From contig CANGKZ010000022.1 of the NCBI GenBank assembly GCA_947454705.1, forward strand, positions 16,809-80,808: DNA of 64,000 nt. The letters are read 5' to 3'. This document shows positions 7,801-17,540 of this stretch, piece after piece; position 1 is the first letter of the stretch; the number at the start of each line of letters is the position of its first letter. The position numbers and the translations under genes are program-made. The notes under the pieces are model-generated. The model searched no databases and was not told the origin of the DNA. It worked only from the letters and a program-made list of their open reading frames with translations. The DNA comes from Verrucomicrobiota bacterium. GTDB lineage: Bacteria; Verrucomicrobiota; Verrucomicrobiia; Limisphaerales; UBA9464.

Positions 7801-10800
7801 GGCCAGCGGGGTCATCGGTTCCTCGGGCAGATAGAGCGAAGATCCGTCTTCAACAAACCGGAAGGCGTCGATCAGGCCCCGCACCAGGGAATCGGTCGGG
7901 ACGTAAATCTTGATGCCGGTGGTGGTCGCCTGGGCCTGGAAAGTGAGGACATTGGTTTCCCACAGGGATCCAGCAGCGGAGACGACGCGGGCGGGGTTCG
8001 CCACGTTGGCGATCTCCAGGGTCACAGCCACGGTGCCATTGGTCGCTTCAGGTCCGCGGCGGGATACGAGTGAGGCCGTGTAGGTCCGGCCAGGAATCGT
8101 CTTGAAGCTCTTCTGGATCTCCGCCTTGTCGAGCGCGAGGTAACCCTCTCCATTGAACGCTTCAGCGCCGTTGTAAACCTGCTGAACGGTTCCCTGATTG
8201 ACCGTCCATCCATCCACTTGAACGGCAGTGCCAGCGAGCGGGGTGAAGAATCCGGCGGCGTTGGTTTCGTAATCATCGGCTTCCAGCACGCGGATCCGGG
8301 AATCGGTGCTGAGCGGGGGATTCGCGAACTTCACCAACTGCGAGGTGAAGTTGGTGGTGTCGGAGAACACCGCGTAGAGCTGATTGGTGACCAGGGCGGT
8401 CGGAAGGAGCGCTCCCGCGGGAGACTTCAAATACTTTCCTCCGGCCTGATCGAGCAGAAGCGTGATGCTGCCCGGGCCGTTGCCCAGAGGCGGCGCGAAG
8501 TTGGCAAGCAGCGCCGGGCCCCAGACTCCATTGGTGTTACCCCACCCGCCGATGACGGTGTTGGTACGCGTTCCAATATTGACCCAGCCCTCGAGGGTGA
8601 AGGCGGTGGCGCGTCCCACGTCGGTCGATCGCGTGACCGGCAGGTTCCCCCCTGCCCCGAGGACATACTTCAAGGCATTGCCAATCTGGCCCGGGGCAAA
8701 AGTTGCCTTCGATGTTAGAACGACATCGTTGGTCCCGATCACATCCCGCCCATCGGAATCAAACGGCCAGAGAGAAAGAAGCGTTCCGCGAACCAGGGAA
8801 TCACGCTTACCCAGCCCATCGAGTCCGTAGCGGAAGATGTTCTGGATCTGATCCTCCCGCAACGCGGTGCGCCAGAGGCCAAAGTCATCCAGCAGGAACG
8901 AATCGATCGATGTGGCACCGGCATACAGGCCGAGAGGATCGGAACCAAACGTGAAGCCATTGGTGGTCGGCGGCAGGTAACCGGGGAAGACGCTTTCGGC
9001 CACGCTGCGTCCGTTCACGAAGAGCACGGCGCGACCGGAAACCCGATCGAGGCTGAAGCCGACGTGCGCGAAGGCGAGGTTGCTGCTGACGATCTCGCCG
9101 CCCAGACCACGGCGATCGGTGGCGCCTCGGTGTTCCATCAGAAGCGTTCCAGCGCCGGAGGGATTAAAGAGACGGATTGCGAGGTCGGACTTGCGGGCAT
9201 GCTCGAGGCGAACGCCAACCGAGGACACCGTGGCGCCGCGCGTGTCATCCACCGGAATCACGGCGTAAGAACGGCCTTGATCGATGATGGTATCGACGTC
9301 GCGGGAGGTGTAGGTGCGGGAGTTCAGGGCATCGAAGCTGCGCTCAATGCGAGCCCGGATTCGGTAGCAGATCTCGATCGGCTGAGCATTGTAAACCGCG
9401 ATGTAGTACCGGCCGGCCTGAAGTGCAGGGACATCGCGAATTCCGAGGGAAACCTCACCGCCCGGTGCAAGAATCGTGGCGTGCTTGTCGGCCGAGGCGG
9501 GATCGGTGATGTCGGGAACCTCACCCTTCTTGATGAACACCTCGAGCGGCAGTCCGGGTTGAATGTTGGTGATGCTGATGGTCATCCCGGTGGCATCGGG
9601 CGGCACATCGATCACTTCCAACTGAACCGCGGTCGGCCCCACACAGCGCTGGACGTACGTGGCCCCGAAATCGTTCGGGAGCAGGCGAAGATCGAATCCG
9701 GAGATTCGTCCGACGTTGCCCAATGCATTGTCACTGGTGGTCAGGAACCAGGCACCAGAGCCGGTTTCTCCCATGAAGTTCACGAGGTTTCCCGGGCCAT
9801 CGCTCGGAACACTTCCAGAATTGTATCCACTCTGGCTGTCGTCGTAGATCACCTGAACATTGGTGCCGGAGGTCAGCCCATGCAGCGGGCTGTGATTGTT
9901 CAACACCACGAAGCGACGGTTGTGGGAGAGGTTCCCCAGCAAATCGGAGAAATTCTGGTGCGTGGCGGTCATGGTCACCGAGGCACCTCGGACCGTTCCC
10001 GGCAGTGTGCTGATTCCGAGATACAACCCGACTCCCGGTTTGTCGGGGCGTCCGTCCGGAATGGGCTGGATCAACGGGATGGTGAGCACCCGCGCCCGGC
10101 CATCCGCACCAATCGTGGTGAACGGCTGATCGGAGCTGATGCCGATCAATCCGTACTCGGCTCCCTGGGCATCCTCCGACTTCACGCCCACGTAATACAC
10201 CTCGTTGGTCAGCGGGGAATTGGTGATGGTGATCAGCTCATTCCCGCCGCGACTGGTGGACTTGAGCGCGGATCCAAGCGCCACCGAGCTCAAATTGGTG
10301 AGCTGGGGATCGAGGCTGACATACAGGTCCACGTCCGGATCGTTGGTGCGTCCGCGGGACAATTGCGCCGTCGGGAAGACCACAAACGCGACGTTGCTGC
10401 CGTTGGTCAGGATGAGATCCCCGTTGGTGGTGGTTCCCGGGAAATTGGTAAACGAGTAGAACTTCCACTGCTCCGGGGAGCCCCCGAGCACCGAATTGAT
10501 CAGGGGCGAATTCGCACCCACGCGCTCTGCGAGGAGCGGCATGCCGTTGGTCACACCGACCACCGGCGGGCGCCCGGATCCGGGCGGATTCGGAATTCCC
10601 GGAGTCGGGCTTGCAACGAACGCAATCGAACCGGCCGTGGTGTTGGTGGAATCGAGCGCTGCGTCCGTGGCAATCACCAGGGAGAAGTCCTGAACCACTC
10701 CCAGCGGATGATCCCGACGGGCGTTCACATTCACGCGGTGGGCAACCACCGACACGATGAAGTTGGTGCCACCGGCCTGGTCGAGGAGGATGCGTTCGAC

Positions 10801-13245
10801 GTTGTTAATGCGGTCGAACCGGGTCAGGTCGTTGGTCTGCTGAACATGACTGCGAGCCTCGGAGGCTTCGAAGTCATTGCCGTAAATCACCTCGCCGGTG
10901 ATCACGTTGGACACGACGAGATCCAGGTCATTGACCAATTTCGAAGCACCCACCGGATTGCCGGGAGGGTCGGTCCAAACCAGCGTGATGCGAACCGGCG
11001 CATTGGAGGCGAAGTCATTCAACCGAAGCCGATACGACCGCGACTCGCCCGTCGCGAGTCCGACCGACTGAGCGAAGGAGTCGGCTTCGATCAGGTACGA
11101 CGGCTTGTTGCTGATGGTCAGCTGCGAGGAAAGCGCGGTCGGAAGGTACGGTTCGCCCCATCCGGCGTAGTTGCGCGGATCGTCGTTTTGAACCTTCGGG
11201 TCCGGCACATAGGTCGGGCTGGTGACGGTGGCACTGTTGATGAGCAGCGCCTTGTAGCCGGCGGCCGAGGGACGCGTGCCGGGAACGCGGGTGCGGAAGT
11301 ACTCCTGCATCTGCGCCAGCAACCCGGCGACGGAGGCCGCCGACATGCTGGTGCCCGACTCATAGCGGTAGAACGGCTGAGTCTCGGCGGTCAGATCCTT
11401 GAACAGCAGGTATTCGTCGAAGAAGAGATTGGTCGGGAAATCATGCTCGCGCGTCCATTTGGCGGAACGCGCCGAGATGATGAACGTGCCCGGAGCGACG
11501 AGGTCGGGCTTGAAACGACCGGAGTTGCCTTCGGTGCCGATGCCCACATTTCCGCGACCGGAGAAGCTGGCGACCTGAAAGTCGCTGTCGGTCATCGGGG
11601 TGTAGATCGCATTGGTGGTGAAGTCCGTGCGGTTGGTGTCGATTGCAGTCAACGGAGTGGATCCGGCGATGATCGTCACGCCATTGGTCTCGAACACCAA
11701 TGCGTTGGTCAGATTGCGAAGGCTTTCGAGCGCACCAACGGTGATGACGTTCTTGGCGTTGCCCGGGGAGTTGATGGAATCGCCGGAACCGCCAATGCCA
11801 TTGTCGCCACCGCCGCCGCCATTGCCCGCGGCAAACACGTAGAGAATCGGCTGATCGCCAGTCACCCCGGGAGCCGCATCCCGCACGGCGGCATCGAAGC
11901 TCGCGGAGTGGGAACCGTACTCGTAGGTGTCGTAAACCCAGCTGTTGTTGGAAATCAGCGGGTCGCTCAGGGATCCCGTGCGGAAGGTGTTGGTGGCCGC
12001 GGTCACCTGCAGGTACTCGTCGCCGCCATCGGGTCCTCCGAAGAAGATCGCAGGCAGGGCAAACAACTGCGCCCCGGAAGCGCGTCCCCGGAAGTTCGCA
12101 CCGGAAACCGATCCCTGCGGCGCAACGGTGATGGTCTTCGAAGCGTTGCCATTTCCCGCAATGATCGCCGCGACGTGAGTGCCGTGGCCGTCGGAATCCT
12201 GAAGGAACGATGCTGGGAGGCCGGGGCCGGCGTGAACGCGTCCGGAGAGATCCGGATGGGTCTGATCGACGCCGGTGTCATTGATGTTAACCAGCACGCC
12301 TGCGCCAGTGAGTCCGAGGTAAGGAGTGTCGTTCGCCGTGGTGGTGGTCGAGCCAAGGATCGGACCCGAGCGATCGTTGGCCGCCACCGGCTTCTGCCAG
12401 CGCTCCACCAATTGAATCGAGGGCAACTGAGCCAGTGCGGCAACCTGAGCGGCTCCCGCCTCGAGGGTGAGCAGGGTTCCAAACGGCCCGCGCTCCTGCG
12501 CCAGCGTGTTCAAGCCGAGGCGTCCCAGTTGCTCCCGGGCAGCAGCAGCGTCGGCAGCAGTCACCACCAAGCGCATCGTTCCTTCCGTGGACGACGCCGG
12601 GTTCAACACGGCGGGAATCAGGGAGGGTTCGAGTTTGAAGTAGGGTTCGTAGGGGAGAATCGATGCCGTTTCCGGAGCATCAGCGAGCAACTGGGCGGCG
12701 TCCGAACCCGCGGAGACCAAATACGCGTTATTCGGAATGTAAGAAACAATGGTGGCGCCGGCTGCGGTCAGCCGGTCGCGGAACGCCGACCCAATCGGTC
12801 CCTTCGATTGAACAATGTAAGCCCCGACGTCGCCCGAGGCGCGCAGCGCGGAGGGAATCTGGAGGGCCTCGCCCGAGGCGGTGTCGACGAAGGCATTGCG
12901 GAGCAGCAGCGCACGATCATTGGCCACGAGTTCCGTGGCTGAGGCGGCGGTGTTGCGAAGGCGGTTGGTAAACCGGGAATCGAAATGCCGGCGGGTGGTC
13001 CCCGGCTTGAGATCCTCCAACGCCACCCAACGGCTTACTCCGCCGGACTGGGGCGCGGAGGCGCGCGAGGCGGCAGAAACAACGGAGGCCGCGGCGGCCT
13101 GTTGCTTGGATTGGGCTCCGAGCGAGGTCACGAACTGATCGAGACCCGAGACGGCCTGGCGATGGTGAGCCACCCGCCAGCCGAGCACCAAGCCCAGCAG
13201 CAGAACGGCTCCTGTCGCGATCCGGTTGCGGCGTGACGAAGACAT
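4831..13245 (-). CDS. Giant secreted subtilisin-like (S8) serine protease with LamG, P-domain and PPC-like repeats
   Basis: 2804 residues. A signal anchor (ATGAVLLLGLVLGWRVAHH) is followed by a propeptide-like region and an S8 domain with Asp323 (NDTGVD), His354 (DGHGTH), oxyanion Asn475 (AAGNGG) and Ser633 (SGTSMS). Then come a P-like domain (about 1080-1195), a second P domain that looks split (first half about 1315-1385, second half about 1810-1850) around LamG-like folds (about 1395-1600), about six PPC-type beta repeats with GRWYLG/GQWFVA motifs (about 1855-2640), and beta modules with N-L-F-A-S-P-V motifs at about 2330-2400, 2645-2720 and 2727-2804. ATG 13245 was preferred to a TTG five codons upstream. 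It is the last large gene of the pseudopilin block; an extracellular or surface-bound protease is likely. Confidence 0.9.
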   Translation of the reverse strand: MSSSRRNRIATGAVLLLGLVLGWRVAHHRQAVSGLDQFVTSLGAQSKQQAAAASVVSAASRASAPQSGGVSRWVALEDLKPGTTRRHFDSRFTNRLRNTAASATELVANDRALLLRNAFVDTASGEALQIPSALRASGDVGAYIVQSKGPIGSAFRDRLTAAGATIVSYIPNNAYLVSAGSDAAQLLADAPETASILPYEPYFKLEPSLIPAVLNPASSTEGTMRLVVTAADAAAAREQLGRLGLNTLAQERGPFGTLLTLEAGAAQVAALAQLPSIQLVERWQKPVAANDRSGPILGSTTTTANDTPYLGLTGAGVLVNINDTGVDQTHPDLSGRVHAGPGLPASFLQDSDGHGTHVAAIIAGNGNASKTITVAPQGSVSGANFRGRASGAQLFALPAIFFGGPDGGDEYLQVTAATNTFRTGSLSDPLISNNSWVYDTYEYGSHSASFDAAVRDAAPGVTGDQPILYVFAAGNGGGGGDNGIGGSGDSINSPGNAKNVITVGALESLRNLTNALVFETNGVTIIAGSTPLTAIDTNRTDFTTNAIYTPMTDSDFQVASFSGRGNVGIGTEGNSGRFKPDLVAPGTFIISARSAKWTREHDFPTNLFFDEYLLFKDLTAETQPFYRYESGTSMSAASVAGLLAQMQEYFRTRVPGTRPSAAGYKALLINSATVTSPTYVPDPKVQNDDPRNYAGWGEPYLPTALSSQLTISNKPSYLIEADSFAQSVGLATGESRSYRLRLNDFASNAPVRITLVWTDPPGNPVGASKLVNDLDLVVSNVITGEVIYGNDFEASEARSHVQQTNDLTRFDRINNVERILLDQAGGTNFIVSVVAHRVNVNARRDHPLGVVQDFSLVIATDAALDSTNTTAGSIAFVASPTPGIPNPPGSGRPPVVGVTNGMPLLAERVGANSPLINSVLGGSPEQWKFYSFTNFPGTTTNGDLILTNGSNVAFVVFPTAQLSRGRTNDPDVDLYVSLDPQLTNLSSVALGSALKSTSRGGNELITITNSPLTNEVYYVGVKSEDAQGAEYGLIGISSDQPFTTIGADGRARVLTIPLIQPIPDGRPDKPGVGLYLGISTLPGTVRGASVTMTATHQNFSDLLGNLSHNRRFVVLNNHSPLHGLTSGTNVQVIYDDSQSGYNSGSVPSDGPGNLVNFMGETGSGAWFLTTSDNALGNVGRISGFDLRLLPNDFGATYVQRCVGPTAVQLEVIDVPPDATGMTISITNIQPGLPLEVFIKKGEVPDITDPASADKHATILAPGGEVSLGIRDVPALQAGRYYIAVYNAQPIEICYRIRARIERSFDALNSRTYTSRDVDTIIDQGRSYAVIPVDDTRGATVSSVGVRLEHARKSDLAIRLFNPSGAGTLLMEHRGATDRRGLGGEIVSSNLAFAHVGFSLDRVSGRAVLFVNGRSVAESVFPGYLPPTTNGFTFGSDPLGLYAGATSIDSFLLDDFGLWRTALREDQIQNIFRYGLDGLGKRDSLVRGTLLSLWPFDSDGRDVIGTNDVVLTSKATFAPGQIGNALKYVLGAGGNLPVTRSTDVGRATAFTLEGWVNIGTRTNTVIGGWGNTNGVWGPALLANFAPPLGNGPGSITLLLDQAGGKYLKSPAGALLPTALVTNQLYAVFSDTTNFTSQLVKFANPPLSTDSRIRVLEADDYETNAAGFFTPLAGTAVQVDGWTVNQGTVQQVYNGAEAFNGEGYLALDKAEIQKSFKTIPGRTYTASLVSRRGPEATNGTVAVTLEIANVANPARVVSAAGSLWETNVLTFQAQATTTGIKIYVPTDSLVRGLIDAFRFVEDGSSLYLPEEPMTPLATTSAAGNWMLEITDTRIANAGRVLSWQLGLVFTPTNSPIVALTSGATYTTNIAAGDIRYFTVEVPPEAVGATNFLQSSAGAPLNLLFSQVGTPDGTQQGDFILLNNVTTPGQSSVIRPGGTPPLKPGQRYYLGVQNAGSAAVPAFSIRVDFDVNVKPLTNGIARHATNAPNGLFDYFYYDVSTNGMQVSFALTNLSGDLNLVVRKSPGFPTRSQYDYVSTNSGTNSEIIVIDGGSKPVELTPGRWYLGAYSVAQPPLVPITYDVLATEIPFPTSLTNGVPFRGRLTNSTSPTYFFVNITNDPLRLSLTLTNLTGNANLYLKRGLPLPVSTNFDYASTNIGTAFERIVIDTNSAPVVLTKGQWFVAVVPVDPTPIQFTLTAVVDYQLAFTDLTDGLPLATSHSAGQDKHTYRFIAPAGTTSLIFEVYNLTGQAELYGAFGGLPLGNPGDFSSTRPGTTPEVVVLRATSDQPDLAGSYFLEVRFPASETNRVDYSIRAATGRNGSVDSAQPIVPVIGLPATVGGLLTLTFNSLPGETYWLENTTNLFASPVVWKQIGATFVASGYSTTIQLPALPDNGSNLQAFRIVKSSVGAPPVTINALTNGVLKSGSTKLEGGLDYYSFDVSTNAAGVRFLVNGLSANVDLAVNPAPQLPTPTGSDALSARTGVQAEEIIIDAGTSPVQLSAGRWYAGVFSPDVPAVAASYGITATEIPYPNALVSGTVTTATLATRGAVDYYYVDVPANVTQATFTLTNTADANLYVRGVALAGPHGFDAASTNGGTTNDVVILAAGGTPVALAPGRWFVGVASATNTAVNYGVGVTFVTSTETPLEATFLPPTKPGGPFAVVFNSVPGVSYQVETTDNLFASPVSWTAVGTPVLATTTTTTISIDPPSGASTGLRSYRVRQVVVVTTPLSATFVPPTTSGGAFSVSFVGTPGVKYQLETTEDLFANPVVWTLVGSPVIGTGGSSTIPVPAASVTPSGLRVYRIRQL

Positions 13246-13313
13246 AGAGGACAGTAGCAAAAAGGGTCTAACGGGCGGCGGCGTTCAGTGGGTCGGAGGC
13301 ATCGATCCGTGGC

Positions 13314-16300
13314 TCAGTTGGTCGGGAACAAGGCCCGATGATCCTCGATCACAGCTCGCAGCCCCGCGTTGCCACGACTGTTCGGAACCCCATCAAAACG
13401 CAGCACCGACTTGGTGGCGAACTCGCCGGTGACCTGATAGTTGGTGCACATGCCGTAGAACACGCCCGGTGCGGTGATCAGGGAATTCGCGGCAGGCTTC
13501 AGGGATTGACCGAAGCAATACACCACCGCGCGAGGTTCGTCGGGACGCATCAGCGACAGGATCTGCTGCGGGATGCGTTCCATGATTTCGTCGGTGATGC
13601 TGCTGTTCCTTACGAGATCCGTGCGGGAATCGAGGAACGGAGAACGATCCGAAAGCGTCGGGACGGAAAGCACCGAACCGAGGTTGGTGAAGTAGCCACC
13701 GGGCGCCAGCGGCTGCCGCGGGAAACCCTTGGCAATGATCCCGAGGGAATTGCTGGAATTCAGCCATTGGACAATGCCGGGAATCCTCGTCCCGCTTGCG
13801 TTGGTATAGCCGCCCACAATTTGCTTCAGCTCGGTCGAATTGGGCCGGATGAACAAGGGCTGCGGGTTGTCACGAACCGATGCCGGACCGGTGTTGGTCA
13901 ACACGGGAACGCCGCTGAGGAGCGCAGACCACGCCGCAATATTGGTCTGGTTCGGAGAAATCAGACCGCGGGCCGCATTGTCGTTGATGGCCGTGGTGAA
14001 CAGATCCACCAGCTTCCAATCGTTCACCGGGTGGGTGAACACGTTGCCGGACCACGCCAGCCAGTTCTTCTGCGCCGACATGATGGACGGGGCTCCGGGA
14101 GAGGGAATTCCCTGATCCGCCACCGCCGACTTCAGATACATCGTCTGCCACGGCGTGCCACGATGCACGCGTCCGAGGAATCCGATGTTCGGGAACTTGA
14201 CCTGCGCGTTGGTCGGGAAGGACCAGTCATCGGGTTTCGTGATGAACGGATCCTTGTAGGAATAATCGGTGGCCAAACCGAGCGAAGCCGGTCCGGTGCT
14301 CTTGCCGGATGCGGGATCCGCCTTGAGCTGAAGCTGCTGCTCAAAGCCCCACGGCGCGTAGGCAATCACGCCCTGCCGGCGCTTCTTTTCAGCCAGCGAC
14401 AATCCGGCGAGATTGGTGATCGAATGGCCGGAGAGTTGGAACCCGGAGTTGGTCGAATTGAAGCGACCTTCAGAAACCAGCAATTCGCTATACGAGCCGG
14501 AATCGGCATACACGGTGTATCCCGGACGCAAATCCTCGGGATGGTAGTGCACCAGGGGATCGTTGGCCTGCCGGCGATCGGTGATGAAAATGGTCGAGGA
14601 CGGATTGAAACCCACCTGCACGCGCGTCGGCCGTGCGGAATCGATCGCGGCCGCAATGCGACGCTGCTCGGCGTTGGGCAGCACCGGGGTGCTGGGGAAC
14701 TGGTGATAGAGGAAGTAATAGAGCCCGTGAATACTCTTGGCCTGGTCGTACTGGCTTTGAGGCACCCCGAGCGCATCACGCCACAACAACGGATCGGTCT
14801 GGAGGAATCCGAGCGACACGCGCATCTGATTGTCGATGCCCAGCGTGTGAAGGCCACCCACCGAGTTGGTCTTCCAGAAATCCGGAAGGCGAAGCGTGGA
14901 GCCGGCGCTCGGACGAACCCCGGGAAGCGCCGCTGCACCGCGGCTCAAACCGTCCACCGCGAGGAAGCGCAACACGTTCGTCTCGGTGAGCACGCTCTTG
15001 AATTGAACGTAATCCACGATGGCCCGCGTGCCTTCATCCACCAGCGCGCAGTAGAACCAGTTGGTCGCCACGAGATTCAAATTCGGCGCGGGAAGGTCGA
15101 CATTCACCGAACCCAGATTGGTCTGATCTGCCGCGTACCGGCGATTGGCGATGTGATCGTACACGAAGCTGAAGGTCGCCACGTCGTTGAGCGCGTTGGT
15201 AAACTGGTAGCCCTTCCACTGCCCCGGCTGGATCAGGATGTTCGTCCCGCGAACCCGCTGCGTTTCCCCGGCCACGCGCGTGGCCACGCCGCCCACGAAC
15301 TGCTTGTACAATCCGTAGGTGACGATGTTGGTCACGATCATCCGAAGCTGGCGCGGATAGTTGTTGGAATACGAATTCCACAACTCGGCGGAGGCCGCGT
15401 TGCGCAGGTCGAAGCGGTACTGGGCTTCGGTGAAGATTCCCGCGCCATTCTTGCCCTGGAACGGGAGCTGATTGGTGGCGATCGCCGCGGTGGTGATCGA
15501 AGGCTTCACCGCAAACAAACGACGCGTGACCTGCAGCGAGCTCTGCCAGAATCCTTCGTTGAAATTCGGGAATCCCTTCTTGGCCCCCACCACGAGCGGG
15601 AGGTTCACAAAGCGGGCCGCAGGTGCTGATCCTGGGGCGTTGTCCAGCCGGGTGACCGGGTAGGAAGGATTGAATCCGGGATCTTCCAAATCCACCCACG
15701 GCTGCGAGAGCAACACACTGGAGTTGGTGACTTCGGTGAAGGTGCCGAGACGAATGGCGAACGGATCCGCCGCGGTCCCCTTCCCCGTGCGATAGAGGCT
15801 CGGTTGGAACACGGTCGGCAGGTACGGATACCCGGTGCGATCGGTTCGATTGGTCGCGTAGTCGTAGATGTTCGCCGCCAGCTGCAGCAGGCGGTGGACT
15901 TGGGCGGTGTAGAGGTAGTTGGTGAAGTAGGTGCGACCTGAATTGTCGCGCACGTTCACACGGCCCTGGATCGGCAATCCGGTGAAGGTTCCGCGCGCGA
16001 GTCCGTTGGTGAACTCGGAGGTCAGCAAACGGTCTGCGGCATTGGTGAACCACGAAATCGGAGTCCAATCGCGGAACCCAGCGACAGACGCGGCCGAAGC
16101 GCTGCTGCCGTTTTGATCCTGCGGACGGTAGTTCAGGTGCATCCGCACGCGACGCTGAGGGAATCCGAAAGGATCCACGAAACTCTCAATGCGCGCATCG
16201 GAAGTGTCCGTGCCAGCCTGAGCCAGCAGCCGGTAGAAGGTGTAATTGTCGTACGTGCTGCGCGTCGACGTGGCGGCCGTCTGTCCCGTCAACTTCTGCG

Positions 16301-17540
16301 GAAGGGTGCCGCGAGTCTTGTCGGCGTTGGCCGGCTCGACCGAGAAAGCATCGTTAATGTCGCTCAACCCGTTGACGACATCACCACCCGACCAGCTCCG
16401 GCCCGGATTGTCGGAAGTCACCACGCGGGTGGGGTTGATCACATCGGCATAGGTCGAAATCACCGGGCCGTCCGAATAGTAATCGATCCGGTCATTCTGA
16501 AACCGGGTGGTGGTGGCAGCCCCGCTCCCGACGGATTCGAGGTTGAACAATTCGGTGGCGGTCCCGGGGGCCACCTGAGTGGTTTGATTCTGGGGGGTGC
16601 GGCGGTAACTGAGGAATTTGCCGGCGTCGTCAAAGGCCATGCCGATGTTCTGCGATCCCGCCGTCGTGCTGTACACGTAGTCGGAGGATGCGATCGAAGG
16701 CCAGACGTTGGTATTGAGGTCGCTGAGGAAGCCCGCGAGATTCAGCTCCCAGGCACCGACGCCCTGGTTGCGGAGGTATCCGCTTCCAAGATTATCCTGA
16801 TTCTTGGCGCCGTTGAAGGCGGTGCTGAGGTCCAGCGTGCGGCCCGAAGGAACGACCACATACGCATATCGCGCCACGAACCGGTTGGTTCCGGAGTGCG
16901 GGGCATCCGGATACTCCAAGACACCGATCCACTCGGGATCGCCCACCTTAAACTCCACCGGCTGACCATTGGTGCGACCATTGAAATCAGCGACGCGGAC
17001 CAATCCATTCGACTCGTACCGGCCGTTGCGATTGAGATCGAGATAGAAGCGGAACTCCGGAGGAAGGCTGGCATCCCGGCTCGTCTGGATGAACACCGGA
17101 GGACGGGCCTCATAGAAAAGATTTCCCAACATCCGGCGGTACAGGCGGCGGTCCCCAAGTGTACCAAGATTGAAACCCAGGTTTTGTCCGGGATTCTTAA
17201 GGTAATTGACGTTGGTCAGGAGGTTGTAGACTCCGCTGTCGGCATAAGACGGAAGCGAGGAATCGAACCGGGGATTGGTGTAGTTGGTCGACACCATGAA
17301 GGGAAACGCGTTGGCGTTTCCGTTCGCGAGGATTCGCGACGCGATTTCGAGCTGCACCTTGTTGAGGGCGGCATCGGTGGCGAATCGGGCATCAATCTGT
17401 TCCCCGCTGGCATTCACGGCCCCGCGTTCGCGGCGGCTGACGGCAAGAAAGGCGACGGCGGTGATCGTCACCACTGACAACATGATCAGCGTGATGACGA
17501 GCGCGATGCCCCGGCGGCGATGGACGACGGGAGTCTTCAT
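13314..17540 (-). CDS. Large PilX-like pseudopilin-associated protein (Verru_Chthon cassette protein A-like)
   Basis: 1408 residues. The N-terminus is a short positive stretch and one hydrophobic helix (GIALVITLIMLSVVTITAVAF), the arrangement of PilX/GspK minor pilins that lack a classical prepilin cleavage motif. The rest is a long, Asn/Tyr/Thr-rich exported body without a recognised catalytic site. Length and position agree with the large first member of the four-gene Verru_Chthon cassette known from Verrucomicrobium and Chthoniobacter; this assignment is by resemblance. Its ATG overlaps the stop of the upstream prepilin by 4 bp (ATGA), indicating translational coupling. Probably sits at the tip of a pseudopilus or anchors its cargo. 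Confidence 0.75.
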   Translation of the reverse strand: MKTPVVHRRRGIALVITLIMLSVVTITAVAFLAVSRRERGAVNASGEQIDARFATDAALNKVQLEIASRILANGNANAFPFMVSTNYTNPRFDSSLPSYADSGVYNLLTNVNYLKNPGQNLGFNLGTLGDRRLYRRMLGNLFYEARPPVFIQTSRDASLPPEFRFYLDLNRNGRYESNGLVRVADFNGRTNGQPVEFKVGDPEWIGVLEYPDAPHSGTNRFVARYAYVVVPSGRTLDLSTAFNGAKNQDNLGSGYLRNQGVGAWELNLAGFLSDLNTNVWPSIASSDYVYSTTAGSQNIGMAFDDAGKFLSYRRTPQNQTTQVAPGTATELFNLESVGSGAATTTRFQNDRIDYYSDGPVISTYADVINPTRVVTSDNPGRSWSGGDVVNGLSDINDAFSVEPANADKTRGTLPQKLTGQTAATSTRSTYDNYTFYRLLAQAGTDTSDARIESFVDPFGFPQRRVRMHLNYRPQDQNGSSASAASVAGFRDWTPISWFTNAADRLLTSEFTNGLARGTFTGLPIQGRVNVRDNSGRTYFTNYLYTAQVHRLLQLAANIYDYATNRTDRTGYPYLPTVFQPSLYRTGKGTAADPFAIRLGTFTEVTNSSVLLSQPWVDLEDPGFNPSYPVTRLDNAPGSAPAARFVNLPLVVGAKKGFPNFNEGFWQSSLQVTRRLFAVKPSITTAAIATNQLPFQGKNGAGIFTEAQYRFDLRNAASAELWNSYSNNYPRQLRMIVTNIVTYGLYKQFVGGVATRVAGETQRVRGTNILIQPGQWKGYQFTNALNDVATFSFVYDHIANRRYAADQTNLGSVNVDLPAPNLNLVATNWFYCALVDEGTRAIVDYVQFKSVLTETNVLRFLAVDGLSRGAAALPGVRPSAGSTLRLPDFWKTNSVGGLHTLGIDNQMRVSLGFLQTDPLLWRDALGVPQSQYDQAKSIHGLYYFLYHQFPSTPVLPNAEQRRIAAAIDSARPTRVQVGFNPSSTIFITDRRQANDPLVHYHPEDLRPGYTVYADSGSYSELLVSEGRFNSTNSGFQLSGHSITNLAGLSLAEKKRRQGVIAYAPWGFEQQLQLKADPASGKSTGPASLGLATDYSYKDPFITKPDDWSFPTNAQVKFPNIGFLGRVHRGTPWQTMYLKSAVADQGIPSPGAPSIMSAQKNWLAWSGNVFTHPVNDWKLVDLFTTAINDNAARGLISPNQTNIAAWSALLSGVPVLTNTGPASVRDNPQPLFIRPNSTELKQIVGGYTNASGTRIPGIVQWLNSSNSLGIIAKGFPRQPLAPGGYFTNLGSVLSVPTLSDRSPFLDSRTDLVRNSSITDEIMERIPQQILSLMRPDEPRAVVYCFGQSLKPAANSLITAPGVFYGMCTNYQVTGEFATKSVLRFDGVPNSRGNAGLRAVIEDHRALFPTN

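Noticed and set aside
9064..12942. 1292-residue open frame on the plus strand within the protease gene
   Set aside because: It is the antisense frame of the large protease; its composition is rich in Arg/Gly/His with no known motif, whereas the minus-strand frame contains the S8 catalytic triad.
13338..15629. 763-residue plus-strand frame
   Set aside because: Antisense shadow of the PilX-like gene; no domain and unnatural amino acid use.
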